DNA from: Rotaria macrura
Taxonomy: Eukaryota; Rotifera; Eurotatoria; Philodinida; Philodinidae
Assembly (NCBI GenBank): GCA_900239685.1
Contig: OENT01000581.1
Coordinates: forward strand, 31,696 to 95,695
Length of the DNA: 64,000 bases
Reading direction: 5' to 3'
Made by a program: the position numbers and the translations under genes. Each line of letters opens with the position of its first letter. Position 1 is the stretch's first letter. Positions 14,985-28,443 of the stretch are shown here, in pieces. A model generated the notes under the pieces. That model had not been told where the DNA came from. It was given only the letters and a program-made list of their open reading frames with translations, and did not search any database.

Positions 14985-17900
14985 GTTTAATTAAAATTAT
15001 CTAGAAAAACAAACAATCAATGTTTATGTTTTCGATGGATAGATTCTTATCATCTTTAACAGATTAAATAATGCACGGAATAATAATTCATATTGTAGAG
15101 AATTTAATATTCAACTACAGTTTTACTTTAAAAGTAATATTATCGAATGAGAATTGTTGAGAGTACTTTACAAGATTTGCTTTGAATTTCGTCTTAATTT
15201 ATTCATAAAATAGCTTCAGAAGTAATGTATGTTAAGTAAAGTAATAAAATACTGCTTTACCAATTCAATATGCATCAGAAAAATCGAATGCACTGAAACC
15301 CTAAGAGTTAACATTAGAATTTCAATTTCCAAATAAAAAGTACATTTTTTGCTTAATTTGTTCGAACATATCAGTGGATCTTCTTTCAAAACAAAAGTAC
15401 AAGTCAATACTCACAGAAAAAAAATATTTTAAACGGCTACTGTGACCGAATCGATTTTCAGATTTGTTAAAATCAAAAATCTACTGAATGATGAAATCAT
15501 CTTCGAAGAATGTCTACCGACGGAAAATGATGAAGCTAGAAAAACTCATGCTTTCAAGTATGAAGGACCTGTAATTGAATAAAATTCAAAAGAATTTCTT
15601 CTTTTATACAAACTTTCTCTTTTTTGTGTGCATTTAAAAAAAAACGGTTTAAGTGCGTTGATTACTACCATCGGTCAATATTTTTAAGGTAACGTTTTCA
15701 AGGTAACGGCCTCGAATTTATTTGCTAATCAAATATTGTATTTCATCCTTTTAGTAGTTAGTCAATTTTGTTCTACTATTTTAATTTTGTTTCAATCATC
15801 AAATCAATTCATATTATGTGATTTAAAAAATTAAATTATATTGTTGAATACAAACAGTGACATCTATTGAACAAATTCTATGCTCCGAAATTTTTCGATA
15901 AAATGTCTTCTAAAAAACAATTACTACTTAACTTACTAATGTTTTGTAAAGCATAAATTTTATCAAATAGTTTCCGTAATCTATAAAGTTTTAGATAGTT
16001 ACTAAATTAAACAACATCGGATCAATATTGGAATGAAAAACGAGAAGTATTCAGTACCTACCTGCAGAATGTTAACATCTTACTTACATTACACTACTTG
16101 CCGTATGTTCCTTAGAATAATATTATGGAATATGCATGTGATTTACCGGTTACTCCAATACGAGAACAAGATTTCAAACAATATTTGATAGAACGGAGAA
16201 AAGACATAGGTAAATATTAGTTGTACGTGTCATTTTTCGAATCGATACAATGACCCAAATGAGTTTTGAGTAGATCAATTTTCGTTCTTTTCTCTACACA
16301 CATAAGTATCACCACCCGAGAAAAACTGAAATAATGCCGTCACTGCCGATGAAGTGTGCATGGATTTTATGGTTAATTGTTCTTTTCTATGTTACTCGTG
16401 TCCTTACTGATAAACATTTTTCAACTTGGTAGCAATATACCTTTTATACACATATGTATCGTCACCGAATGATTGTCAAACAATTATAACGTCGACACAA
16501 ATGTATACTATATATTACAATGCTTTTTCGTTCAATAGATTGAAGATAATAGCGAGCAGTTTTCAAAGTAGTATAAGAATATTATATATATATATATATA
16601 TATGCCCATGATCAAAGAAAGAAAAAAATGTCGACAATTCATCAATATAAGAACTTTTCATAATATGGATCATTTGCATTGATTTAAAAACAGTTTTATC
16701 CATTTTCGCAACGATTATATATATATATATGCTAGATAATATACACTGTAATTTGCTTGATAGATTTTTGAAAAATCCGTGTGTGTGATTGTGAACTAAA
16801 TTATCAAAGGATTGACATTCATTACCGTATAAATACCAAACGCTACTAATTGCAATGTAGCATGTAGTTGTAATTTTCAGCCAACAGATTTTGAAATGAT
16901 TGATGTATGAAAAAGAAATTGAACTCCACTCAACTCTTGTAAAATTTTTCTGGTGTAGCCTACGGCATTTACTTTTTCTTTATTTACTTAAGTGCAATGA
17001 ATGCGATGTCAGAGAAATGAACTTTGTCACTGATATTGAACATGCTTGATCATTTGTGTTACTCACGTTCGATTGTATAACATATAGATTTTGAAAAAGG
17101 AAGACCTACGTTCAAATATAAAAATAGCAGATATTCTTAATCGTCAACTGTTGCTTTGATTTTTGAGTAAAAATAAATAAATTGAATTCGTTCGAAAATA
17201 GAACAACAAATTGAAATCTTACAAAAAGCCCTAATGTTAACCTATTCGAAACTAAAAGTACTTTGGTTCATCTTTATGTGATTGTTTTGATAGAAATCAA
17301 CACCAATAGAAAGAATTAGAATCAAAAGAACTCATCAATATAATTTATTATCATTACACTTCGACGCCCACCCTAATTTTCGTAGGTTAACCTGACTCAC
17401 ATGGTTGAGAACACACAAAAAGAAGCAACGTGATTCGTTTTCGTTTCTTTTTACACACGGTCATTTGAATATTCCATTAAACTTAAGTTAATGATTCGGC
17501 TCATCTATACAAAATCAATCAACTGAAACAGTAGTGCTTTGAACAACTATCGAACTAGATCAATCGTGAACTCGAGCTACATTATATTACATAAAAGACT
17601 CAGATCTAGACAATCAAAATATCCAAGTTGTATTCTATACATTGGAAAAACTCATCAAAAAGTGTCTTTTTTCCTAATAATCTACTTCCGTCATGAAAGA
17701 TGCTTTTTCAACCAATAAGAATCACAAGAAAAACGAAAATCTTTCATTTCCTATGTCTCGATACGGACTATCGTCATTATTTAAAACGGAGAGCAACTAA
17801 TCGATTTCTCAATACATATTTTGTAGATTTTCTTATTCATGACTACTGATGATTTCCATTATAATTATTTTCTTCTATAAACACGATCGTCTATTCATAT

Positions 17901-19927
17901 GTCGTCATTGATTTTGATCGTAGATGATAAAGAGTTGGAATTTTCCAGTTGGTGAGGTGAAATACTTCCGATCCCACTGTATTCAAAGAGAAGGGTTGGG
18001 ACTGTTCTATTTTAATTGCATTGATGAATAAATTAAAATTAAAATAAATAAACGACGAAGATAATTTGAGTCTGTTTATTCTATTATTTAGTTACTTTTA
18101 TAAATAAACAACTATTTATACGAACTTTGTTTATAAATCATTCATCGAATTGCAGCAATCAGACTTGTGATTCACATTTACAAGACAACACTAGAAGCAG
18201 CTGGAAACTTTTGCATAATTATTTAGTCATAAGATTATATTAGAGGAGTTAGTACCTAATAGGTATATGAGCTACAACGATTTCCTTACTACTAAAACTT
18301 TTCTTGTTGAAATGTTTTTTTTCTTATTTGAACTAATATAGAATTATTGCAACAGCAATTCAGTGGTTTTATAGTTTTACGAAAAGAAAAGCAATCAATA
18401 TCTAATGAATAGAACCATTTTCAGTCAGTATTGGCTTTGCCCATACATTAGCAATTCATATCTTCTGTATGGTCACTTGAAAAATTGGCATAGTTTTACT
18501 TCACACACATATATATCAGGAAGGTACTTTAGAATATTTCTGTAGATTGATTCGGGAACTTTTTTATATCATGATACTAATTAGACTATAATACGTATAG
18601 AAATATAAGCAAAGGAAAACGAATTCATTGGCTATTGCTTACTAACTAGACGTGAGCATTTGTACATATATAGATAAAATAATCTGTTGGATATACAAAA
18701 TACTCAATGCTTAAATTAGTACACTAACATACATGACAAAACCTTGTCATATGGTACTATTCTAAGATTGACAGTATGTACATTTTATAAAGCGTCTTCT
18801 CGATACACATGTGTTTACAGTGAAACTTGGCTAATTATTCAAGTGACCATAAATAAGATATGAGCTTCTAATTTATGGAAAAACGTTAGTATTTACTGAA
18901 AACGACTGTATTTGTTAGATATTGATTGTTTATCTGTTATTAAAGCTACGAAACCACTGAAGATCTGTTATGATAATCCCATATAAGTATACATGGAAAA
19001 AAATAATACAACGATAGGAATTCAGCGTAAAGTGAATGATCGGATGAAGAAGGGGCGATGGGAGAAAGGTAGTCAACAGACAACCTTCGGTTTGTGATTC
19101 ATATCGATTATTTTCATCGGTGATGGGTAAGTCATGATATGCGTTATCATGAAATAGTGATTGTATGAGTCTTATTATTTTTGTCTTTTTCTAATTATCA
19201 TAAGTATAAAAATGACTTGTTTTTAAATATCATACAGTGTACCCATTTGTATTTGATGTTCAATGTAGTATTTTTATTTTATTTTTACGTCCCTACAATT
19301 ATCTCTATTTAATCAGATTCTTAATTGTTTCCTTATTGCATTGGTTATAGCACTACTTGTATAAATTGCAGTATGTATAAAATTTTGTTTACATATGACT
19401 TTTTACAAAGATCAAAAACAAGTAAATAACAACATTGATGAAGCTTTCGTTTTTGTAGTTCTTATGTGCAGCATCTAAGAACATGTTTTCAACCATGTTT
19501 ACATAATGTGCACAATGAGTCACATTTTATTTTGCACGATGAAAAACACAACCACTTGAGTTGAAAAGGAATGCTTACTAATTTCCAACAGAAGACGTAC
19601 ACATTCATTTATTTTTATTACACTTGCTTTTCTATGCAATAAAATCCACTCGATTAAATAGATTGACATTGTTCATAAAATTCGATAACAAGGATTATTG
19701 ATTGTTGAAAACTAACGATATTCTTTCGTCGATTCACTTTGCATTAAACTTGTTATCTATAGGTCAATCATCATCATTAATGCTATCAAATTATTTTAAA
19801 ATGTTGCTTATGCAAAAATACGATGGTATATGAAGTTTACACGACAAAGTTCAATTCCAATTTTACCCTCTATTGTAGAAATCACTGATCGAAATACAAA
19901 TGTCGAACTCTTAAAACATATCAGTTT
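14985..19927. other. gene-poor AT-rich region
   Basis: About 4.9 kb upstream of PCM1 with no open frame over 63 codons and no exon-like frame that I could link to a family. It contains a (TA)n run at 16583-16603 and a shorter (TA)n near 16718. The PCM1 promoter should be close to 15.0 kb, but no clear core element is visible. I see no RNA gene. Confidence 0.55.
16583..16603. repeat. (TA)n microsatellite
   Basis: About ten uninterrupted TA units in intergenic DNA. Similar short TA runs occur in PCM1 introns near 9151 and 10385. Confidence 0.8.
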
Positions 19928-20312
19928 CATAGATGTCCATCGCGGGTGACAATCTGCCGCTGCCGCACCGCCGAGGGTTTTGAAAAATTGCTACCGCCCC
20001 GCGGAGGTTCCGAAAAGGTTGTTGCCGCACTGCTACCGCGACGCCACGTATAAAAACAGAACCGCTACCGCTGCATTAAAAATTATACAAAATCTATTTT
20101 TTCACAAAAAATAGGCAATATATATGATATAGAGTTCACAATTCCTACTTAATAAAATACTAACGTAAAAAGAGATGAAAAATAGCAAAAATCCTTTCGA
20201 AAATCAGTAGATTCATTCTTTTTATAGGGTCTAGAGACTTTTAGCGCGACTGAAAATCTGCCGCTGCTGCCCAGCTACCACCATGGCGGCAGCACCGCCA
20301 TGGACATCTATG
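19928..20312. mobile_element. GC-rich MITE with 18-bp terminal inverted repeats
   Basis: The ends are inverted copies: CATAGATGTCCATCGCGG at 19928-19945 and, read from the other side, CATAGATGTCCATGGCGG ending at 20312 (17 of 18 match). Both subterminal zones are GC-rich, unlike the surroundings, and share a direct motif (AATCTGCCGCTGC at about 19951 and AAATCTGCCGCTGC near 20255). The core is AT-rich and non-coding. Eight-base flanks are ATCAGTTT and GTCTGTTT (6 of 8 match), compatible with a decayed hAT-type 8-bp target duplication; family assignment is inference. Confidence 0.75.
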
Positions 20313-20724
20313 GTCTGTTTCTCCTTGTCGTTTGCACATCCTATTCATAGAAACTTGTATTCTTAAGTTACTTCAATGATTGGAATACTTAGATTAGTAT
20401 GCAGTACGTTATGAAGAATTGAAAATGTAAGCTTAGCGACATAGCCTCTAGAATCTTTCTATACAGATCTTAGTGCAAAAGAAAAAAAAAGCTACATGTA
20501 AGAATTATCCTGTGATCATAAGAGTGAAATTTTTAAACTGATTCTCATCAATATGTAATACGGAACAACTAATGTTAATTTACTTATGCCTTTTTTTTTC
20601 TCACATATTGGGTGGAAAAGTAATACTATTGTTTTGTTGAGACAGTCGTTTTTTCATAGCAGTGACTTACAAGAATCGTCAAATTTTTTCATTCTGTTTA
20701 GATTAATTAATTTACATATTAATT

Positions 20725-23562
20725 ATGGCCGATTCAAAATCTATAGATCGGATCATGTCATCCAATGAAAGTCATTCAAATTTAGGGGAAATAGCAAAAA
20801 TACTTCTGATTGGTGAAATAGGCACTGGAAAATCAACATTGATCAATTATCTACATAATTATTGTCTTCATGGCGATTTAAATCATCTTAAAAGGATAGT
20901 TCCATGCAATTCTCATCTAGTCACTAGTGAAGAATTGTCTTACAACGCATCCAATATCAATAATAGTGCACAGTCGATAACTACGCACTGCATGCAGTAT
21001 AGTTTCTCTGATGAAGCAACAGACAAACAATATGTATTCATTGATACGCCGGGTCTTTCTGAAATCTGCAATAATGAACAAAATCCAACCAATCTGAATA
21101 AAATCCTAAATGTCATCACACAAATAGATTATTTAACATCTATTATACTCGTTCTCAACGGTTCAATGAATCGATTAACAGTCAATTTTCGTCATATTAT
21201 TGATAGCTTAAATGCTTATGTACCTGATATTATCATACGAAATATTGTTGTTGTATTAACCAATGTTAAAAAACATCAGTCACCATTAGATTTGAGAATA
21301 TTGAATTTATATGGGGAAATACATCCATTTTATATGCAAAATGGAGCATTTACATCGGATCCTAAAACATGGACAAGATCTATTCGTAATGAACTTCAAT
21401 CTGATTGGAATCATTCGATGGTTCAAATCAAACAAATATTTCAGACGATTGATTCATTTAAAACATTATCGTACGATAGTTTTATACATATGAAACACAT
21501 ACAAAACGATATCAAATCCATCATTCATCAATCGAATCTTGAAGTGATTCTAATAGATAAAATACAAAATAAACTTGCACAATTAGATAATTCATTTCAA
21601 CAGACTCATATATATCTGACAACAAATCAAGATTCTACACAATATGAAACGATTGAAAAAGTTCAACAAGTCGATGCACCATATTATAATACATTATGTA
21701 TGTATTGTAATCAACTGTGTCATAATCATTGTAGTTCCAATGAAAAAATCAATACTGGAACACAAATATTTTATCAATGTTTAATGATGAATCATGGCAA
21801 ATGTCAACAATGTCGACATCATTGTTTATATATCAATCATTACTATGCTAGAAAAACTATAGTTAAAACTCATGAAAGTTTACATGATGTGCTAGTTGAT
21901 TTAACAAAAAAATACAATCATATCTATCAAAATCGCAATGATAGCCAAGTAAAAATGGTAACTAAACTAGAAATAGAAAATCTATTTGAAATAATTCTGA
22001 AACAAAAATTTACAGATATTAAAAATCAGTCTCGACAATTAACTAAACTATGTTCAGCATTTGATTTCGTACGAGAATTTCAACGTTTAATCAGTCTCGT
22101 GAAAATGCAATCGGATTCACTAGAAAATTTTGAAACAAAATTTATAACTGAAAATTTTATTCAACAAGTGAGTAGACTTTTTCGGTTGATTCAAGAAAAT
22201 CAAAAACGAAATCACTTGAATCAATCACCTATGAAAATAATTCATACAGATGAACTCGTAGAAAACAAGTCAGCAGTTGATATAAATCGTATGACAACTT
22301 CTGATTTAATTGAACTATATCGTAATGCAATCGATCATGAAATTATAAAATCAATTTTAAATGAACTTCATCAACGTGCCCTAGGTAAATCTACGAGTCC
22401 ATTAGTATCATCGGATCAAATCATGGCAATCAATAAATATTTGGAAAAATATAATCATAAACATGTTTACGAATTAAGCTACATATGTCATAAATTACAA
22501 CAAACAATTCATCAGATTGTTAAATCTGATATTTTAAATATTTCTCATGTGAATTCTGAACTTTTAATAGAAATTTTTATCGTGCAAACATTACTTGATG
22601 ATAAAGAAAAACAGGAGAACAGTCATCATGATGAAAGTTTTCCATCCATACCTATAAATATGTCGCAAATAATGATTGAAAATCGTGAAGAACAAATATT
22701 AAGAACACTACCTGAACTAGTGCAGAAACTTCCATATCCAAATACGGAGATCATGCCATCACCAATGAAACTATCAAACACAAATACAACTGTAATTGGA
22801 TTTTCTCATTTGAATTCGACTCCTTATCCTGTAAACAATGATTCATCATGTATGCCTCCGTTACCAACCGATTATATACCGGTAGTTAAACAAAGTAAAT
22901 GTCAATCTCCTGCAGTTTGTTCGGTTGAAGAATGTCAGCATAAACTAGTCGATGCGCAACCTAAAAAATCAACAGTCGATAAAGAAGATTTCATGGCGAT
23001 TTCATTTCAAACGAATTATCGACCATCGTCAAATGATGACGCTGATTCTAAGATTGACAAGTCATTAGATCAAATCAGAGAAGAAAAAAATGATACATCC
23101 TTGAATGAATGTCCATCGACACCTGATGTCGTACCACTTCATAGTAATTTATATACCTCATCGAATACTCTATTAAATGATTGGAAAGATGATATTATGA
23201 CTGATTCAAATGATGAGGATTGGTCTGTATTAGATAACGTTAGTCTTTTATTAATGTATCTCGATACAAATCAGAAACAAGTCGAATCTAGACAGGAAGC
23301 CATTCTTCAAGTACTTCAACGACGATGTTATAGTGAAAATCCAATGTTAACTATGCAAAGAAAAAATTCATATCATGAAAAAGTACAAGTTCACGAAACG
23401 AAATCATATGGAGAACTTTTTCGAGAACAAACAACTATCCAACAGAAAATTCGAGTTTACTTAAAACAAGATGACTCGATATTGATTAATGGGTTGCTGT
23501 CAGAATTAATTATTGAAGCCTATGTGTTGAATCAATTGATATTATCTAAGAAACAAGTTTGA
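20725..23562 (+). CDS. intronless P-loop GTPase (AIG1/septin-like G domain) with Cys/His cluster
   Basis: Single 945-aa open frame. G1/P-loop GEIGTGKS lies at residues 30-37, a plausible switch-I Thr in SITTHC (84-89), and G3 DTPG at 107-110. The G4 position reads TNVK (about 179-182) rather than N/TKxD, so guanine specificity may be altered. A Cys/His-rich patch at about 325-372 (CMYCNQLCHNHC, then C..C..C..HHC) could bind metal. This G-domain-plus-Cys/His layout recalls poorly characterised AIG1-type GTPases expanded in protists, fungi and some invertebrates. The remaining 570 residues are helical and low-complexity with no recognised domain. The start at 20725 precedes the P-loop by the usual short leader. 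Absence of introns contrasts with intron-rich neighbours. Function unknown; GTPase call firm, subfamily tentative. Confidence 0.85.
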   Translation: MADSKSIDRIMSSNESHSNLGEIAKILLIGEIGTGKSTLINYLHNYCLHGDLNHLKRIVPCNSHLVTSEELSYNASNINNSAQSITTHCMQYSFSDEATDKQYVFIDTPGLSEICNNEQNPTNLNKILNVITQIDYLTSIILVLNGSMNRLTVNFRHIIDSLNAYVPDIIIRNIVVVLTNVKKHQSPLDLRILNLYGEIHPFYMQNGAFTSDPKTWTRSIRNELQSDWNHSMVQIKQIFQTIDSFKTLSYDSFIHMKHIQNDIKSIIHQSNLEVILIDKIQNKLAQLDNSFQQTHIYLTTNQDSTQYETIEKVQQVDAPYYNTLCMYCNQLCHNHCSSNEKINTGTQIFYQCLMMNHGKCQQCRHHCLYINHYYARKTIVKTHESLHDVLVDLTKKYNHIYQNRNDSQVKMVTKLEIENLFEIILKQKFTDIKNQSRQLTKLCSAFDFVREFQRLISLVKMQSDSLENFETKFITENFIQQVSRLFRLIQENQKRNHLNQSPMKIIHTDELVENKSAVDINRMTTSDLIELYRNAIDHEIIKSILNELHQRALGKSTSPLVSSDQIMAINKYLEKYNHKHVYELSYICHKLQQTIHQIVKSDILNISHVNSELLIEIFIVQTLLDDKEKQENSHHDESFPSIPINMSQIMIENREEQILRTLPELVQKLPYPNTEIMPSPMKLSNTNTTVIGFSHLNSTPYPVNNDSSCMPPLPTDYIPVVKQSKCQSPAVCSVEECQHKLVDAQPKKSTVDKEDFMAISFQTNYRPSSNDDADSKIDKSLDQIREEKNDTSLNECPSTPDVVPLHSNLYTSSNTLLNDWKDDIMTDSNDEDWSVLDNVSLLLMYLDTNQKQVESRQEAILQVLQRRCYSENPMLTMQRKNSYHEKVQVHETKSYGELFREQTTIQQKIRVYLKQDDSILINGLLSELIIEAYVLNQLILSKKQV

Positions 23563-26330
23563 AACTACTGACATTTGTATATATGTATCTACATAGATAT
23601 AAATGTATGGTTCTAGAATTTATACAATCAATTTCGTCTTTATTTCAAAAAAGAAATAAGTTTTATTCTTAGTCTTCTTAATAAAAATCTATAGAATATT
23701 CCAATGTATAAAAGTTCAATGCCGAGAATCACATCTATTGTATTTTTCTATAATATTTCAAAAAAAAATACGAAGACTACAGAATCCTAAGTGAACTGTC
23801 TGGTGATTTATTTAAAAAAAACTAATCGAGAAGTTATGTTTCATAAGTTGTTACTCATGAAAGCTTTATGCATTTACTTCTGTGATCCATTTCTTTAAGT
23901 TGACGGAGGTCTGAAAAGATATCGAATAACAACTTGAAAAAATGAATTCTATCCGTAGTTAATTAAACAACATTTATTATTGAGTGTCTGAGCTTCACTG
24001 TGAATGGGATACATTTATAATTTATGAATGACATATTGATAGTAAGAACAAAGAACATGGTGAATAATTCGATGAGATTTGTCTGCATTAGTACATGTTG
24101 ACAACAGTTCATACAAAACGACTAATGGCCAACCAGCATGGCTGAAGTTGAGCGCTCAAATTTTCGGAGATGATACAACAGGTTTTAGTCATATAAAGTT
24201 TTTAGGCAAGTTTTCGTAGATCCTTTATTGATCGATCTCGTTTGTTTTTAATAATTACGAAACAAAATGATGGTTACCAGCCAAAATTCAGCTTTTTCAT
24301 GTAAAAGTAGCTTGAAAAGGCTTTATTTCTCTTATCGTATTTCATTGATGGAAACATATTTAACACTTAAAATAGTACTGGTAGCTTGAAATACAAATGA
24401 ACATTGTTATTTTTTGGTATCCCAAGCGATATTTCTAAATACGAAAAAAAATTTTAGACCTGTGAAAATCGTTTTGAAAATTAATGCCTTTGCGTTGCTT
24501 AATGTTTTTCCAATGGCTCACTCATTTTGCAAGCTGTGAATGTTTTCTCTGCACCAGAAGATAGCCCTATCATTCAACTATAAAACTGCATCTCTCAAAA
24601 TTTATCAACATGGAGTAGTTTGCAGGATTTATCACTCTTTCTGTGTCATCCAAGAACCGAGGGTTTTTTGTCTGTGCCTTACCGATAATTTGCAAGTATG
24701 ATTGAATTAGTTTACTTGCATATTTCTTAAAAATTGCAAGTCTTTCCCTTCTACCATTCTATAAATAGATATAGCTGTTCGAAGTCGAAAAAATGTCTGT
24801 GTGCTACCTGCGTTTTGCATGAGTTTTCGCATGATTTAAAAAAACTATCATCTAAAGTATTGAGTAAATAGAGCACAAATAATGATAATAATGAAGATTT
24901 TAGGAAACACATGTTTTACAAGAACGCTTGTAATTGGACTGATTGTCGAATGACGAGTCATCTCCAGGAACCAAACATATTTAGTAGTTAGTATGTGGAA
25001 CTTTTCATGATTCAGTATGACATCTTTAGAAGGAAGAGAATGTTTGAGGGATGTAGAATTCGCATGAATTTGAGTTATGGAAGGATTGTTAGTCTTAACA
25101 TAATTTACACAACGTGAGTATAAAACTTCACATAGTATTTCTTTGTTTTAAAAATTTTATCATGTGGAAATTATGACAAGATAGTGCATGCAGGTATCGA
25201 GTGTGTATACTAAGTAGTATTCTGTTTCATGTTACCGGTATAATTCTGAGAGACGTATTGAATATTGCCTATGTTCAGACTAAACAAGGACAATTAGTAA
25301 GTATTGTCATGGCGATCAAGACATTCCTTTCTCATAAGACATAGGTTTTCAATGAAAATTGCTCTAGCATATTCATTGTCTATAGTTTTTTTCGCCTTAT
25401 AAACAGTGCCGTATCTATTTAGCAAACTTTATATTTTTTTCTAAGAAATGAATGCTTTCTTTGAATATTTTTTTAGTAACTCATTCTTCTCTGATTTTGA
25501 TTTTGATAATTTTTGTGTTCTTACTTAAGTTTTTATTTCAGATTTGAATAGTTCGATTTTCTTCAACGACACTCATATCTTTCACAAAGTAATAACAATT
25601 TGATATAATGAAAGAAATTTTATAGTGATACTCTACATAAAGATATCCAATCATAGAATTGTTCCTGTAGCTTTGATCTCTGTCGAGAACATTAAGTCAC
25701 TTTTTCATAATTCATAGAGATCTATGACAAGGATTATAAAGATTAATTAACTAATACTACGCATCTAATCAGTATAGTGCAGACAAAGACGTCGGTAGAC
25801 ATAAAAATACAATCTATACGAGTTAAATACTCATCGTTGTTTAACTTGTAAAGAAACATTAACAATACAAGGAAGTTTTTATAGTAGGCATCAGATTTAA
25901 CATAGAAACATGTGCATGTTATAAGAATCTCTTTCCAAACATCTAATCATTTACTTTTCCATTTTAATGCATTATTTCACGTGATTGTTCACTACTGTTG
26001 TTTCACTATTGGACTATCGAAGAAACTACATGTACCTCGCTGTTCTTATCAAAATCTGATTTCGTCGATTGTCTAATCAATGAATGAGCAAGGTCAATTT
26101 GATTGAGATTTATTTGTCAGCTAGACGAATTAAATAGGATAGCTTCTAAGAAACTCGTCGTATAACTTGGAAATCTATTACTGATGTTTCATGAAGTGAG
26201 TTATTCATTGGTTAGGTGCAACATGAAACACAAAAGACAATAAATACGACGACGTAATTTCCAGTTCTACATCATTAGATCGCTCAAGAAGATTTATCAG
26301 CTGACTTCAAGAAAGATTTATTATTGTTGT
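23563..26330. other. intergenic, nothing recognised
   Basis: AT-rich spacer downstream of the GTPase gene. Six frames are densely closed; no tRNA-like or repeat structure stood out. Confidence 0.5.
23680..23685 (+). terminator. polyadenylation signal AATAAA
   Basis: Canonical AATAAA 118 nt after the stop of the 945-aa GTPase gene. Confidence 0.5.
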
Positions 26331-27775
26331 GTGACTAGGCACACAACCAGGATTTTTGTTGGGGGGCTAAGTTTTTGGATTTTATTTAATGACATTCTTT
26401 GTCTGTGGTGAATAGTTTCGAATTTATTCTGGTTCATAGTTTTTTATTTGTCAACATATATTTACAAAATGAAAATAAAAATAAATTAATAAATATTTGT
26501 TAGGGATGACAATCAAATAGATTAATTTGTAAAACTTATGTTACGTTTCGATTTAGCGAATTCATCAATGATACTATCGATATTCTATTTTTCATCAATG
26601 TCTTTGTCAGAGACCAATAAGGAATCGAATTGTTGGATGATTCAATTCGACTCAACCCGAATCGAATCGAATCGAATCGGAGGTGTCTATTCGGTTTCAC
26701 TTTCGAATCGCAGCACCGAGTGTCATTTTCAAATATTTTTCGCGTTATATGTTCTGTCGTTGCAACACTTTACTGCAATACCACCACTGAGTGGCAGTTC
26801 ATCGCTGCTGGACAAGTTATCATGCAACGAAGTTAGAGGTGTGACATCTCAAAAGTAAACACCATTCTCTTTATTAACTCAGTCGGAAGTAACAGTGATT
26901 GGTAATTCTGTTTCTACTATGGTTCGTCTCTGCTTCATCGTAATACTTTTCTGTATAGCCTTAATATTGTTCAGCTACCTACACGTGCGCTAGCAACTTC
27001 GTACTGTTTGAATCCGTGGGTGAAAGCTGAGATTTTATTGCTTTTAAAATCCCATATGTATACTAAAACATTCAGACCAATTCTGTAGAAACCGAATTCA
27101 AGAGAACACCTCCCATAGTGATTAGCATTTTCAAAAACTTTGGAGAAAATCATTGGCATCCTACGAAATCCAAAGCAAGCTGCAAGAACCTAAAAGATCT
27201 ATGGTAGTTGTAAATCATATCGATAATTAACCCATAGATAAAAAAAATCCTTGGTATTGTTACTAAAACGATTACAATAATCGGAACATTTCAGCATTCT
27301 TAGAAAATTCAAGAAAATGTGAGTACATGTGGATTAGAAGTGCATTTCGAAAAATAGATAAGACAGTTCTTTCCCTTGGTTAGAACTTTTAGATGCACCC
27401 ATCCATACTCAATCTCCTTTTTGTTATGAAATGAATTTTTCCTTGTCTAATCTGTTTTTGTATTATGATTGTTCTTTGCGAAATATACTTAGAAGCAAAA
27501 GAAAAGAATACCGTCCATCGAGACAGATGATGCTTATCATGGCTACACAAACGCTCTACAAACAATGTTGCGATCTTCTGTTATGCATGAGTCGAATGGG
27601 GTTGAATCGAATAAGGCATAAACTCAGTCAAATCGAATCGGGTCGAATTGAGAATTTTCTATTCGTTTCGGTCTCAGATGTTGATAACAGGAAAAAAATA
27701 TACTATCAATGATTGTTTTGGGGGGGGGGTATCGATTCCCTCAATCCCCCCTTTGACTGCGTCACTGTGTATAAT
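26331..27775. repeat. probable decayed transposon-derived repeat
   Basis: The left side carries ACCAGGATTTTTGTTGGGGGGC (26346-26367, shown here as its key run) and the right side has a G10 run, CAATCCCCCC and TTTGACTGCGTCACTG (27720-27768). G-rich and C-rich subterminal runs facing each other with a CAGTGACGCA-like edge are typical of old DNA-transposon copies in invertebrates. Inside, CGAAT pentamer repeats (about 26659-26679) and ATTCGTTTCGGTCTC (about 27660) recur in diverged form, with a similar patch near 57240-57340. Boundaries and family are uncertain; no target duplication was found. Confidence 0.4.
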
Positions 27776-28443
27776 GCAACATACTCATAGTTTGTCGACC
27801 CCCCCCCCTGTTTTGCTATCTTGACCGGAGAAAGTTTTGACACAGATATCCTTCACGGTCACATGGTCGTACGACAAATTGTGAAACCATAGTTCACTGA
27901 TCGGAAATTGTATTCTACAATTTTGAAAGAATGGAATGTTAGTAGTCTTTATTTTATCTCTCTCGTGTTGAAGATTTACGGATATTATCTATTTCAGTAA
28001 TCTGTTGTTAAAAATATCTGAAAATAATACCCCAAATGATCACATATTTATGTTTCAAGTCATTGATATTGATAGAATTTGAAGTGTGCTTACCTTTTGC
28101 AAAGTTTTGGAGAATTCTTAAGCTATTTAAGGCTTTAGTTGTGTTTGGTGAAGAACAATAACATTGGATCATTCAAATAATTTCAGCTTTGTTGTCAAGT
28201 TAATTCTACTAAGTATGAGGAATGATCGAATCTTGGGTTAATGTATGTCTAAACTCTAGTGTCATTATTCAAACGCTTACCTTCCACAAAGTTAGATTGA
28301 AATTTATGAATAGCACGATATGTGATAAAGTAACCCCACCCAACCCCGCCCTCCCCCTTCGTAGTTCAAAGGCCACTTTCCATCTTCCTTTTTTCTCGAA
28401 TTAAAAATTGTTTCGATGCGTTTAAGACGGCTCTTTTCATGGA

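Noticed and set aside
26538-26858. 106-codon frame with repeated Arg-Ile-Glu-Ser motifs
   Set aside because: Produced by the CGAAT pentamer repeat inside a decayed element, not a protein gene.
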